This document shows, in pieces, positions 1-7,229 of a DNA stretch of 12,946 bases. The translations under genes and the position numbers were made by a program. Source of the DNA: Clostridia bacterium (GTDB lineage: Bacteria > Bacillota > Clostridia > TANB77 > CAG-508); contig CAAGKK010000020.1 in the NCBI GenBank assembly GCA_900770385.1, positions 1 to 12,946 on the forward strand, given 5' to 3'. How positions within the stretch are numbered: the stretch's first letter is position 1; each line of letters starts with the position of its first letter. A model generated the notes under the pieces. The model searched no databases. It had not been told where the DNA came from and saw only the letters and a program-made list of their open reading frames with translations.

Positions 1-77
1 AATTTCAAATATTCTTCTTTCTTCTTCTTTAATTCTTTAATTTTTTCTAATGCATCTAATCTTTCATTTTCTTTCAT
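1..77 (-). CDS. N-terminus of a lysine/glutamate-rich protein, cut by the window edge
   Basis: ATG at 77-75 lies 6 bases after a very strong ribosome binding site (AAGGAGGAG), and the frame stays open to the window edge, giving about 25 residues beginning MKENERLDALEKIKELKKKK. The visible part is highly charged and would form an amphipathic helix or coiled coil; no family can be named from so little. It follows the Nudix-type regulator gene (stop at 134) and has its own palindrome at 92-110, matching the one in that regulator's promoter, so it is probably a target of the regulator. Start and frame are well supported; function is unknown. Confidence 0.6.
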   Translation of the reverse strand, partial: MKENERLDALEKIKELKKKKEEYLK

Positions 78-91
78 ATTCTCCTCCTTAT

Positions 92-110
92 AAGTGTATT
101 AATTACACAT
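92..110. promoter_or_regulatory. second copy of the NrtR-like operator palindrome
   Basis: AAGTGTA-N5-TACACAT has one mismatch to the palindrome AAGTGTA-N5-TACACTT at 833-851, with the same 5-base spacer. On the minus strand it is followed directly by TATAAG, matching the placement of -10 after the first copy, and then by the ribosome binding site of the gene starting at 77. The -35 equivalent here (TTAATA) is poor. I infer an operator for the Nudix-winged-helix protein encoded at 134-808. Confidence 0.6.
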
Positions 111-133
111 ATTAATTCTATATAAAAATGTAT

Positions 134-808
134 TTATAATACATTCTTATCAATATTTTTATTACTAAACTTATATACTTTAGCGGGTTTCTTACCTTCA
201 AAAACAATATATTTATTAGTATCTTCAATTATACCTAAACTAAGAAGTTTCTTTCTAAAGTTTCTCCTATCAAAAGTTTTACCTAAGATAGCCTCATAAG
301 TCTTTTGAACTTCAGGAATGGTAAACCCCTTAGGAAATAAGTTTTTAAGAATATCCGAACTAACAATGAGTTTTTTTAATGTTTCAGTAGCGGACTTCAG
401 TATTTCATTATGGTCATAAGCAAGTTCTTTAATTCTATCGATAGGCACCCAATCAGCATTATCTGTCTTCAAAGTCTTTTTTAGAACATGTACCTTTGAA
501 GAATCAACAATACCAACATAACTAATAGCAATCATTCTCATACTAGGAGATCTATCAATTCTATCAAAAATACTAGATTGATATACCTTGACATCAGTAA
601 GACCAGTTTTTTCAAATATTTCTCTCTTAACACATTCATCTAGTGTCTCATTATTATATAGAGCCCCACTAACTAATCCCCACATACCTTTAAAAGGTTC
701 GTTAGTTCTTTTAATTAATAGTACTTTAATAGTACCTTTTTCTACTGTAAAGATACTTACAATAGCATGAATACCTTGATTTTTATATAAAGAGTATCCA
801 GCTCTCAC
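134..808 (-). CDS. NrtR-like transcriptional regulator (Nudix domain plus C-terminal winged helix)
   Basis: 224 residues from GTG at 808-806, chosen because GAGGTG sits just upstream. Residues about 10-145 form a Nudix fold with the Nudix box at 48-70: G48, E54, R62-E63 and E66 are kept, but the second Glu of the EE pair is Lys67. Residues about 150-220 look like the winged helix of the NrtR family, in which the Nudix domain usually senses ADP-ribose or a related nucleotide sugar and the C-terminal domain binds DNA. The loss of a metal-ligand Glu fits a sensor rather than a hydrolase. The promoter contains a palindrome exactly between -35 and -10, suggesting autorepression, and the next gene has a second copy. 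The pathway controlled (NAD, pentose or other) cannot be told from the window. Confidence 0.85.
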   Translation of the reverse strand: MRAGYSLYKNQGIHAIVSIFTVEKGTIKVLLIKRTNEPFKGMWGLVSGALYNNETLDECVKREIFEKTGLTDVKVYQSSIFDRIDRSPSMRMIAISYVGIVDSSKVHVLKKTLKTDNADWVPIDRIKELAYDHNEILKSATETLKKLIVSSDILKNLFPKGFTIPEVQKTYEAILGKTFDRRNFRKKLLSLGIIEDTNKYIVFEGKKPAKVYKFSNKNIDKNVL

Positions 809-827
809 ATAATCACCTCACAATTAT

Positions 828-856
828 ATTATAAGTGTAATTTATACACTTGTCAA
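828..856 (-). promoter_or_regulatory. promoter with embedded operator for the NrtR-like gene
   Basis: Minus strand: -35 TTGACA (856-851), exactly 17 bases, -10 TATAAT (833-828), all consensus. The spacer is almost wholly filled by the palindrome AAGTGTAATTTATACACTT (833-851), two 7-base arms around 5 bases. A dimer bound here would block RNA polymerase, so negative autoregulation is the natural reading. The gene's ribosome binding site and GTG follow at about 817-806. Confidence 0.85.
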
Positions 857-861
857 TAAAA

Positions 862-905
862 AAATAAAAAAATTAAGAATAAAGTTAACTTTAAAACTTA
901 ATTTT
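862..905 (-). terminator. intrinsic terminator after the LemA-family gene
   Basis: On the minus strand an AT-rich stem (AAAATTAAG pairing with CTTAATTTT) flanks an inner AAAGTTAACTTT palindrome and is followed by TTTATTTTTTT. The 5' arm overlaps the last codons of the LemA-family gene. The stem lacks G-C pairs, so strength is uncertain, but the long U tract supports termination just ahead of the next promoter at 856. Confidence 0.55.
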
Positions 906-1430
906 AATATCTTCTTTTTTATCAATATCTAATTTAAATAAATCTTTCTTTTCAAAAACAAACATTTTAGCAATAATATTAGAAGGAACAGATTCAACTA
1001 AATTATTATAACTAGTTACTACATTGTTATAATTAGATCTAGCATAACTTAATTTATTTTCTATTTCTTTTAGCGTATTTTGAAGATCTAAAAATTGTGT
1101 ATTAGCTTTTAAATCAGGATAGGCTTCTACGAGAAACATTATATTATTAAAATTCTTATCAACTTTTTCAGTTTCTTCAATACTAAATTCATTCTTATTA
1201 TAAGAAGTTCTCAAATCAGTTAACTCTTTTAAAGTGGAAGATTCATGTTTAGTATATCCTTTAACACATTCAATTATATTTGGAATTAAATCAAATCTTT
1301 GATTAAGTAAAACATCTATTTGAGCTTCACTCTCTTTTATTTTATTACTTTTTCTTATAAATAAATTATATTCTATTAAAAACCATCCTGATATTATTAC
1401 TACTACTATTAAAATAATATTTATTAACAT
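891..1430 (-). CDS. lemA: LemA-family membrane-anchored protein
   Basis: 179 residues. One N-terminal membrane segment (about residues 3-20) is followed by a long helical, probably periplasm- or outside-facing domain. The conserved LemA pattern is visible: an N-terminal stretch with VLLNQRFDLIPNIIECVKGY, a central region with FLVEAYPDLKANTQFLDLQ, and ENKLSYARSNYNNVVTSYN near the end. LemA proteins are widespread single-span proteins of poorly known role. ATG at 1430-1428 follows AAGAGGTG, which overlaps the stop of the upstream membrane-anchored XRE regulator; only 11 bases separate the two genes, so they are surely co-transcribed. Length matches the family. Confidence 0.9.
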   Translation of the reverse strand: MLINIILIVVVIISGWFLIEYNLFIRKSNKIKESEAQIDVLLNQRFDLIPNIIECVKGYTKHESSTLKELTDLRTSYNKNEFSIEETEKVDKNFNNIMFLVEAYPDLKANTQFLDLQNTLKEIENKLSYARSNYNNVVTSYNNLVESVPSNIIAKMFVFEKKDLFKLDIDKKEDIKIKF

Positions 1431-1441
1431 ATTTTCACCTC

Positions 1442-2194
1442 TTATCTTGTCTCTATAGTTATTTTATTTACATAACCATTATCATCATAATCTATTGATA
1501 TTTCATAGTATTGTAACTTATAACCATTAAAATCTTTTAAACTATCCTTAATTTCTTTAATTTTATCAGGATCAGTACCATAAGATACACCATCAAATAT
1601 TACTTCTACCAAATGATTATTATTTTTCTTATTACTTTTTATAACATTATCAATTTGATAACCAGTTGAAGTACCACCTACAGTACCTTGATAAAATTCA
1701 AAATCCGAGTTAAAACTATTTATTTCTCTTTTCTTTTCATTTTCTTTTTGCTGTTGTTCAATTTTTTCTTGTTGTTCTTTAATCTTATCTTCTATTTCTT
1801 GCTGTTTCTTTTTTTCCTCATCTTTTAATTTTTGTATTTCTTCATTTCTTGCGTCTACTTTTAATTTTATATCACTACCAACTCTATATAATAAAGTACC
1901 TAAAGAAACTATAAAAATTATTATTACAATATAAAGAATAATTTTTCTTGGCTGCTTATTGTCTTGCTTTTTCATATTTTTATTATCTTCTAAAGAAATA
2001 GTATCATCAGTAAGTACATTTATATCAACATCAAATAATTTACTTATTTCCTTTAATTTATCCATATCTGGTTTTGTTTGATCTAACTCCCATTTAGAGA
2101 TAGTTTGTCTAGTAACATCAAGTTTTTCCGCTAAAGCTTCTTGAGATAACAATGCTTTTTTTCTAAGTATTATTAATTTTTCATAAAATTTCAT
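1442..2194 (-). CDS. membrane-anchored XRE-family (Cro/CI) regulator with C-terminal sensor-like domain
   Basis: 250 residues from ATG at 2194, preceded by AAAGGAG. Residues 5-58 are a Cro/CI-type helix-turn-helix (LSQEALAEKLDVTRQTISKW). Residues 84-104 form one strongly hydrophobic membrane segment after a basic stretch, which places the DNA-binding domain in the cytoplasm. Residues about 113-157 are a Lys/Glu/Gln-rich coiled coil, and the final 90 residues form an extracytoplasmic domain with no motif I recognise. This one-component architecture could pass an envelope signal straight to DNA. It is the first gene of a two-gene operon with the LemA-family gene. I see no strong consensus promoter upstream; the 227-base gap (2195-2421) otherwise holds only the terminator of the preceding gene. 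Confidence 0.85.
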   Translation of the reverse strand: MKFYEKLIILRKKALLSQEALAEKLDVTRQTISKWELDQTKPDMDKLKEISKLFDVDINVLTDDTISLEDNKNMKKQDNKQPRKIILYIVIIIFIVSLGTLLYRVGSDIKLKVDARNEEIQKLKDEEKKKQQEIEDKIKEQQEKIEQQQKENEKKREINSFNSDFEFYQGTVGGTSTGYQIDNVIKSNKKNNNHLVEVIFDGVSYGTDPDKIKEIKDSLKDFNGYKLQYYEISIDYDDNGYVNKITIETR

Positions 2195-2388
2195 CCTTAT
2201 TTCTCCTTTTCGTTCGATATTTTATCATCTAAAAGTAAATATTTCTAGCAATTTAAATTAGAATTTTGTCACTTTTAATTAACATTTATGTAAACTGCTA
2301 TCATAATATAAGTTTATCATATATCTTTCTCTTTAACAACAAATAAATTAATTATTATAAAAAAATATATCAAAATAAATAAAAGTAA

Positions 2389-2417
2389 AAAGATATACTC
2401 AATTAAAATATATCTTT
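2389..2417 (-). terminator. intrinsic terminator after the RhuM/GNAT fusion gene
   Basis: AAAGATATA and TATATCTTT form a perfect 9-bp inverted repeat around an 11-base loop, starting 5 bases after the stop codon at 2422. On the minus strand the stem is followed by a U-rich run (TTACTTTTATTTATTTTG). AT-only stem, but placement is right. Confidence 0.6.
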
Positions 2418-2421
2418 ATAC

Positions 2422-3207
2422 CTAATCATTTAAATTAATAAATGGTTCATAAACACTTTTATATTTATTTATACAATCATCTACATCAAACCAGTAAACA
2501 TTAGTTAGAATGCCATCATAGGGATCAATTTCTGTTCTCTCTAATACACCACCAAGAGACTTCATTGTCCTATCAGAACCTAAATTATTTACATCACAAT
2601 CTAACATAACTCTATCTAGTCCTAATTTTTGTGCTTCAAGTAAACCTAAATATAAATTAATTTTGTTGTATCCTTTTCTTCTTTCGGTAGGTCTAATACT
2701 ATAACCAATATTGCCACCAAACTTTTTCATAGTTTCAGTTAAGTTCCATCTAACATTAATCGTTCCTATAATTTTATTATCGTTTTTTCTAATTAATAAA
2801 AATGTTTTTCCTGGACATCTACCCATTTTCTTAGCAAAACCTTCATTTTCCATATTTAAACATCTATCTAATGCTTGCTCAAAAGTAAAACCTTCTAACA
2901 TTTTGTCTAAAGAACCAGATCCATTAATATCAGAATTATATTGAACAAACTCATCAAAATATTGTATTAATTCATCTTTCCTCTTTAAAGATGGTCTTTC
3001 TAAATAAAACTTTTCCACATATTTATCTTTATAGATATTATTAATATGCCTAACAATACCACTTCTATCAATACTAAAGAGTTCTGCTAAAGCCTCTGTA
3101 TTTAACCAAACATCTTCATCTTGCAGAAGAACTTCAATCTTTGTATTTCCTTCTTCATCATTGTAAAATATTATATTTTTCTCATTTCCAATTACTTTAT
3201 TATTCAT
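2422..3207 (-). CDS. fusion of a truncated RhuM-like N-terminus and a GNAT acetyltransferase
   Basis: 261 residues from ATG at 3207-3205, preferred over a GTG 18 bases upstream because GAGGGGG lies 9 bases ahead. Residues about 1-60 resemble the start of RhuM/virulence-type proteins (NIIFYNDEEGNTKIEVLLQD, then DVWLNTEALAELFSIDRSGIVRHINNIY), a helix-turn-helix-like module. From about residue 66 (FYLERPSLKRKDE) the sequence is a complete GNAT N-acetyltransferase with the acetyl-CoA loop region IGYSIRPTERRKGYNKINLY and the downstream DCDVNNLGSDRTMKSLGGVLE. RhuM proteins are normally longer, so only their first segment is present. A GTG codon at the join could start a stand-alone GNAT, but no ribosome binding site is seen there. 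Substrate unknown. Confidence 0.75.
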   Translation of the reverse strand: MNNKVIGNEKNIIFYNDEEGNTKIEVLLQDEDVWLNTEALAELFSIDRSGIVRHINNIYKDKYVEKFYLERPSLKRKDELIQYFDEFVQYNSDINGSGSLDKMLEGFTFEQALDRCLNMENEGFAKKMGRCPGKTFLLIRKNDNKIIGTINVRWNLTETMKKFGGNIGYSIRPTERRKGYNKINLYLGLLEAQKLGLDRVMLDCDVNNLGSDRTMKSLGGVLERTEIDPYDGILTNVYWFDVDDCINKYKSVYEPFINLND

Positions 3208-3237
3208 TTTAATTTTCCCCCTCACATTATATTTTAA

Positions 3238-3271
3238 AAGGTGCCAGCACGTTATTTCATGGTGACACCTT
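3238..3271 (-). terminator. probable terminator ending the alpha-CTD-like operon
   Basis: AAGGTGCCA (3238-3246) pairs with TGACACCTT (3263-3271); as minus-strand RNA the single mismatch becomes a G-U pair, giving a 9-bp stem with 16-base loop. Only four U follow before AAAA, so it may be weak. It also lies close upstream of the RhuM/GNAT gene, whose possible -10 (TATAAT at 3231-3226) comes directly after it. Confidence 0.5.
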
Positions 3272-3328
3272 CATTTTGTTATATATTTTAATGTATTATT
3301 GATAATAAATTATTATTTTCTCATTATC

Positions 3329-3625
3329 TTACTTCCCACAGCAGGTCTTATATTTCTTACCACTTTCACAAGGCAACCTATTAAAACAACCAAGTGATTT
3401 TTTGGGTTGAAAATTGGGCTTTTATTACCTTTATATTTTAGTTTATTCCTGCTAATCTCTAGCAGAGTGTCTCTAAAAGAGGCTCCAGAATTGCAAATTT
3501 TCCACATCTTTGTATCTATGATCTTCAACTACAATATACCATTTAATCGCCTATAAGTCCATACAACTTGACTGCTTCTTGCTTGCTAACGAATAATCTG
3601 TTTCATCTAGATATAATGTTTTGCT
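3329..3625 (-). pseudogene. decayed gene with SEC-C zinc-binding tail (copy A)
   Basis: The last 30 codons of one minus-strand frame (3421-3329) read through LGCFNRLPCESGKKYKTCCG, a clear SEC-C motif (C-x-S-G-K-K-Y-K-x-C-C), followed by K and a stop. Upstream in the same frame are protein-like pieces (KTLYLDETDYSLASKK near 3615-3565, KWYIVVEDHRYKDVENLQFW near 3540-3480) broken by several stops, with another plausible piece (QEAVKLYGLIGD) in a neighbouring frame. I read this as a degraded gene rather than a functional one. Related tails occur at 11229-11282 and 12705-12765. A 71-codon open frame at 3313-3528 lies in a different frame and looks incidental. Confidence 0.6.
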
Positions 3626-3794
3626 ATGCCTCTTGGCTATTTAATAATGCATCAAGTTGTTGAAGGATTAAAAGTTTTTTTTGTATAGTCAATTTCATTT
3701 TTTCATTTATTGATTTAGCTTTCTTTATTTCTTCTTCTAGATCTCTTATTTGGATATCTAAATCATTCATTACTCTTATATTATCTTCTACCAT
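3624..3794 (-). CDS. small coiled-coil protein, 56 residues
   Basis: ATG at 3794-3792 is preceded by GAAGGAG, a near-ideal ribosome binding site located inside the 3' end of the upstream alpha-CTD-like gene; the two frames overlap by 14 bases, which implies translational coupling. The product (begins MVEDNIRVMNDLDIQIRDLE) is almost entirely amphipathic helix with heptad-like Leu/Ile spacing and no Cys, Trp or signal peptide. It could pair with the C-terminal coiled coil of its upstream neighbour. No known family is recognised. Good start signals, the overlap and a composition unlike random AT-rich DNA make a real gene likely. Confidence 0.7.
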   Translation of the reverse strand: MVEDNIRVMNDLDIQIRDLEEEIKKAKSINEKMKLTIQKKLLILQQLDALLNSQEA

Positions 3795-4785
3795 AATTTA
3801 CTCCTTCTTCTTTTTGATTAACTGATTGTAGCATAGCTATTTTTGATGCAATTTCTTCATCAAGCTTTTGCTCTCTTGCCATAAGTTCTTTCCTCTCTGC
3901 TATTAATCTATCATATTCTGCTGATAGTTCTTCTTTTTGACTTATTCTCAATTGAATTGCTGTATTTTCTTGTTTTAATTGCTCAACTATTTTTTCAGTT
4001 GGCATAACAGCTATAGGTTCTGAAATTTCTTCTTTCGTGAAGACAACTTCTGTACTTAGTTTAATGTCTTTAGATGCTATAGCTTCTCTTAGTTTCTGAG
4101 CTTTTACATCGCCCATTCCAACTAATTCAAATACTCTTTCACCTAAGTTAATTAAGTCTTGTAATGTATAAATACCATTCCTATATAGTACGCCACTCGT
4201 TTTTCCATCAAGACCTAATTCGTCTTGTACCATTGGAATACCCTTGGCTTTATATTCTGCTTTTCTTTCATTCAATAAAAGGTCTTCATCTTTTAATGAG
4301 TAACCCAATGAGTGAACATATTTCTTTATCTCAACTATTCCATCTTCACCTAAGTTTCTAATCCTAACTAAACTTTCAAAATCTCTAGCTAATAAATCTC
4401 CTAAATAATAAATCTGACCTTTTCTTGTTAATACATTTTTTACTCTTGTTGATAAACCTAAATTTCTAATTGGTATCAATGCAACATCATCACTTATTCC
4501 TAATTGTTCATATTCTGCATGATCATCAGTAAATAATAAACCCATATCCATAACAGTATTACGAATTCCCCAATATCTTGAAAAAATTCCTGTTTTAAGT
4601 CTATCATACAATTGAGTCGTACTTGCTCCTAATAAATCTCCTAATGTACTAATTCCCATTGATTTTAATATAGCAATGTCCTCACCATCTATATTTAGCG
4701 AATCCAATGACATATTTTTTAAATCTTCTGTTACATCTCTTCTAATTGATTTCAAAACCACTGAGTTTTCACTTTGTTTTCCCAT
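3781..4785 (-). CDS. free-standing protein with RNA polymerase alpha-CTD-like repeats and C-terminal coiled coil
   Basis: 334 residues from ATG at 4785-4783, preceded by GAGAGGTGG; a TTG 15 bases upstream also keeps the frame open but lies before this site. Three helix-hairpin-helix segments resemble the RpoA C-terminal domain: about residues 28-83, 104-164 (the clearest, LSTRVKNVLTRKG then YYLGDLL then IRNLGEDGIVEIKK) and 186-238. In the second, Arg114 and Asn117 match E. coli RpoA Arg265 and Asn268, which contact DNA, while the position of Lys298 is Asp. Residues about 262-325 form a Glu/Lys-rich coiled coil. There is no alpha N-terminal assembly domain, so this is not RpoA. A DNA- or polymerase-binding role is inferred. 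It has its own candidate promoter and overlaps a small coiled-coil gene downstream. Confidence 0.75.
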   Translation of the reverse strand: MGKQSENSVVLKSIRRDVTEDLKNMSLDSLNIDGEDIAILKSMGISTLGDLLGASTTQLYDRLKTGIFSRYWGIRNTVMDMGLLFTDDHAEYEQLGISDDVALIPIRNLGLSTRVKNVLTRKGQIYYLGDLLARDFESLVRIRNLGEDGIVEIKKYVHSLGYSLKDEDLLLNERKAEYKAKGIPMVQDELGLDGKTSGVLYRNGIYTLQDLINLGERVFELVGMGDVKAQKLREAIASKDIKLSTEVVFTKEEISEPIAVMPTEKIVEQLKQENTAIQLRISQKEELSAEYDRLIAERKELMAREQKLDEEIASKIAMLQSVNQKEEGVNYGRR

Positions 4786-4804
4786 AAATCCACCTCTCAA
4801 TAAT

Positions 4805-4834
4805 ATTATATATAATTTATTTGTTTTTTTACAA
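4805..4834 (-). promoter_or_regulatory. candidate promoter of the alpha-CTD-like gene
   Basis: Minus strand: TTGTAA (4834-4829), 18 bases, TATAAT (4810-4805), in the 57 bases between the asnS stop and the next ATG. The -10 is perfect and the -35 matches 4 of 6. No terminator is visible after asnS, so read-through from the asparagine operon is also possible. Confidence 0.5.
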
Positions 4835-4841
4835 GTAGTTA

Positions 4842-6212
4842 CTAATAATCACAACTTTTGTGAACTCTTGGATAAGGTGTTACATCTTTTATGCTATCAA
4901 TACCTGTTATATACATAAGAAGTCTTTCAAATCCAATACCAAAACCACTTCTTTCACAAGTACCAAATTTTCTTAATTTTATATACCATTCATATTCTTC
5001 GATTTTCATATCTAATTCTTTCATTCTAGATACTAATTTATCTAAATCCTCTTCTCTTTGACTCATACCAAATACTTCTCCAATTCCGGGCATCTCTAAA
5101 TCTGCACCTGCAACTGTACCATCTGGCATTTGTTTCATATAAAATGATTTTAATTCTTTTGGCCACATTGTTAAAAAGAATGGACATTTAAAATAATCTG
5201 TTAAGTATTTCTCATGTTCTTTAGCTATATCAGAACCATATTCTGGCTTGAATTCAAAATCCTTACCACTTTTTTTAAGTATGTCAATACATTCTTTATA
5301 TGGTACCCTTTTAAAATTGCAAGTTAATACCTTAGTAAGTCTATCTATCAATCCTTTTTCAACATATTTATCTAAGTATTCCATTTCATCTTTTGCATGA
5401 TCTAAGGTGTATTTAATAACATATTTTACTAAGTCTTCTGCAATATCCATAATTCCATCTAAATCACAGAAAGCAACTTCTGGTTCTATTTGCCAAAACT
5501 CTGCAACATGGTATGGAGTATGTGATTTATCAGCTCTGAATGTCGGACCGAAAGTATATACCTTACTAAATGCTTGTGCAAAGGTCTCTGCTTCAAATTG
5601 AGTTGATACGGATAATCCAACTTTCTTACCAAAAAAGTCATCTTCATAACTTACTTTTCCTGTTTCAGCAATCTTATCAAGATCCTGTGTTGTTACTTGA
5701 AACATTTCTCCTGCACCCTCACAATCACTTGCAGTAAAAATAGGTGCATGTAAGTACAAATACCCTTGTGATTGAAAGTATTCATGAATTGCCATCGATA
5801 ATATACTTCTGACCCTAAATACTGCTTGAAACAATGTTGTTCTTGGCCTTAAATATGCTTGTTCCCTTAAAAATTCACGAGAATGAGCTTTTGGTTGAAT
5901 TGGGTAGTCTTCTGGACAATCTCCTATTAAATAAATTTTTTTTGCTTTTAGTTCAAAACACTGACCATCAGCAGGTGATGGTATTAATGTACCTATCACC
6001 TTAACTGAAGAGCCAAAATGTATCTTTGATATACTTTCAAAATCTTTCGTACTTCTATCATAAACAATTTGAAGCTTTTTAAAACAAGTTCCATCAGATA
6101 AATCAATGAATCCAACTTCTTTTTGTTTACGATGTTTTCTAATCCAACCCCTAACTTCTATGTCTTTATCCAATAATTCTTTGTATTGTTTGTAAATATC
6201 TTTAATTTCCAT
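4842..6212 (-). CDS. asnS: asparaginyl-tRNA synthetase
   Basis: 456 residues. It charges tRNA-Asn with asparagine using ATP, in the cytoplasm. Residues about 8-100 are the OB-fold anticodon-binding domain (VRGWIRKHRKQKEVGFIDLSDG). The class II core follows: RPRTTLFQAVFRVRS near 122, FTASDCEGAGEMF near 159, motif 2 around 224-246 (FRADKSHTPYHVAEFWQIEPE), GIGEVFGMSQREE and motif 3 at 423-437 (GFGIGFERLLMYITG). I chose ATG at 6212-6210 because AAAGGGG lies 9 bases upstream; an in-frame ATG at 6230 overlaps the asnA stop (TAATG) but has no such site. The C-terminus (DVTPYPRVHKSCDY) departs from the usual DVIPFPRTPGNAEF-like ending, so this is a divergent AsnRS. Confidence 0.93.
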   Translation of the reverse strand: MEIKDIYKQYKELLDKDIEVRGWIRKHRKQKEVGFIDLSDGTCFKKLQIVYDRSTKDFESISKIHFGSSVKVIGTLIPSPADGQCFELKAKKIYLIGDCPEDYPIQPKAHSREFLREQAYLRPRTTLFQAVFRVRSILSMAIHEYFQSQGYLYLHAPIFTASDCEGAGEMFQVTTQDLDKIAETGKVSYEDDFFGKKVGLSVSTQFEAETFAQAFSKVYTFGPTFRADKSHTPYHVAEFWQIEPEVAFCDLDGIMDIAEDLVKYVIKYTLDHAKDEMEYLDKYVEKGLIDRLTKVLTCNFKRVPYKECIDILKKSGKDFEFKPEYGSDIAKEHEKYLTDYFKCPFFLTMWPKELKSFYMKQMPDGTVAGADLEMPGIGEVFGMSQREEDLDKLVSRMKELDMKIEEYEWYIKLRKFGTCERSGFGIGFERLLMYITGIDSIKDVTPYPRVHKSCDY

Positions 6213-6229
6213 TTTAATTTCCCCTTTCA

Positions 6230-7198
6230 TTATAAAACTTTCTTATCTTTTAGTTCTTTTAATGTTTTTGTTTCCCAACTTGATGCTTGAATTTCAACAA
6301 TATGGGATTTTTCTAATAAAAGCATTAATATCCTTGATTGACCTATTCCTCCACCAATTGTATATGGTAATTCACATTTACTAATTTTTTGGTGGTAAGG
6401 TAATCCAAGTCTATCTAAACAATCAGATTTTTTTAATTGTGAAATAAGTGATTTTTCATCTACCCTTATTCCCATAGAAGATAATTCAATTGCTTTATCA
6501 AGAGTTTTATCAAAAACGAGTAAATCTCCATCCAAAGACCAATCATCATAATCTGGACTTCTTAAATCATGTTCTATACCAGATTTTAATTTATCTCCTA
6601 TTCCAATTATAAATACTGCTTTTTTATCTCTTACAATTATTTCTTCTCTATCTTTTGGAGTTTTATCAGGATACATATCTTCTAGTTCTTGACTAGTAAT
6701 AAAATATACTGATTTTGGTAAATCAACTGTAATAAATTTATATTTTTGCTTAACAAATATTGATGTTTGTCTTACTGCTTTATAAATACTTCTTACAGTT
6801 TCTTTTAAATAATCTATAGTTCTATCTTCCTTGCTAATTACTTTTTCCCAATCCCATTGTTCTACAAACATAGAATGTATATCATCAACTTTTTCATCTT
6901 TCCTTATTGATTTCATATCAGTATATAGCCCTGTATGCATTGGAAATTCGTATCTTCCAAGAGCATCCCTTTTCCATTTTGCTAACGAATGAACTATTTC
7001 AAATTTTTCGCTACCTTTTTTAAAACTAACCCCTTTTTCTACACCTGTTAAAGCATCTTGTAATCCAGAAACTGTTTTGACAAATAATGGACTTTGAACC
7101 TTTGTAAGCGATAATCTGGCTTCTAATTGCCTTTCAAAATATTTTTTCACTTCATCTATTGCTTTTATTGTTTCTAAATAACTTAATTCTTTTTTCAT
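6230..7198 (-). CDS. asnA: aspartate--ammonia ligase (asparagine synthetase A)
   Basis: 322 residues, close to the usual 330. It makes asparagine from aspartate, ammonia and ATP (products AMP and PPi) and is structurally related to class II tRNA synthetases. Diagnostic stretches are visible: SGLQDALTGVEKGVSF near residue 64, HSLAKWKRDALGRY followed by GLYTDMKSIRKDE near 90-120, FVEQWDWEKVI, and the terminal GGGIGQSRILMLLLEKSHI beginning at 282. ATG at 7198 follows AAGAAGG. It is followed directly by asnS (TAATG junction), so asparagine production and charging are co-expressed. Upstream lie an Asn-rich leader frame and alternative hairpins (7230-7370) and, further up, an Asn-type T-box. Confidence 0.95.
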   Translation of the reverse strand: MKKELSYLETIKAIDEVKKYFERQLEARLSLTKVQSPLFVKTVSGLQDALTGVEKGVSFKKGSEKFEIVHSLAKWKRDALGRYEFPMHTGLYTDMKSIRKDEKVDDIHSMFVEQWDWEKVISKEDRTIDYLKETVRSIYKAVRQTSIFVKQKYKFITVDLPKSVYFITSQELEDMYPDKTPKDREEIIVRDKKAVFIIGIGDKLKSGIEHDLRSPDYDDWSLDGDLLVFDKTLDKAIELSSMGIRVDEKSLISQLKKSDCLDRLGLPYHQKISKCELPYTIGGGIGQSRILMLLLEKSHIVEIQASSWETKTLKELKDKKVL

Positions 7199-7229
7199 TT
7201 TTATAACCTTCTTTCTTAATTTATTTTTT

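Noticed and set aside
3313..3528. 71-codon open frame on the minus strand
   Set aside because: It lies in a different frame from the recognisable SEC-C motif, has no good ribosome binding site and no family features; more likely chance within a decayed gene.
4164..5601. Plus-strand open frames within the alpha-CTD-like gene and asnS
   Set aside because: Antisense to clear protein families on the minus strand, with no independent start signals.
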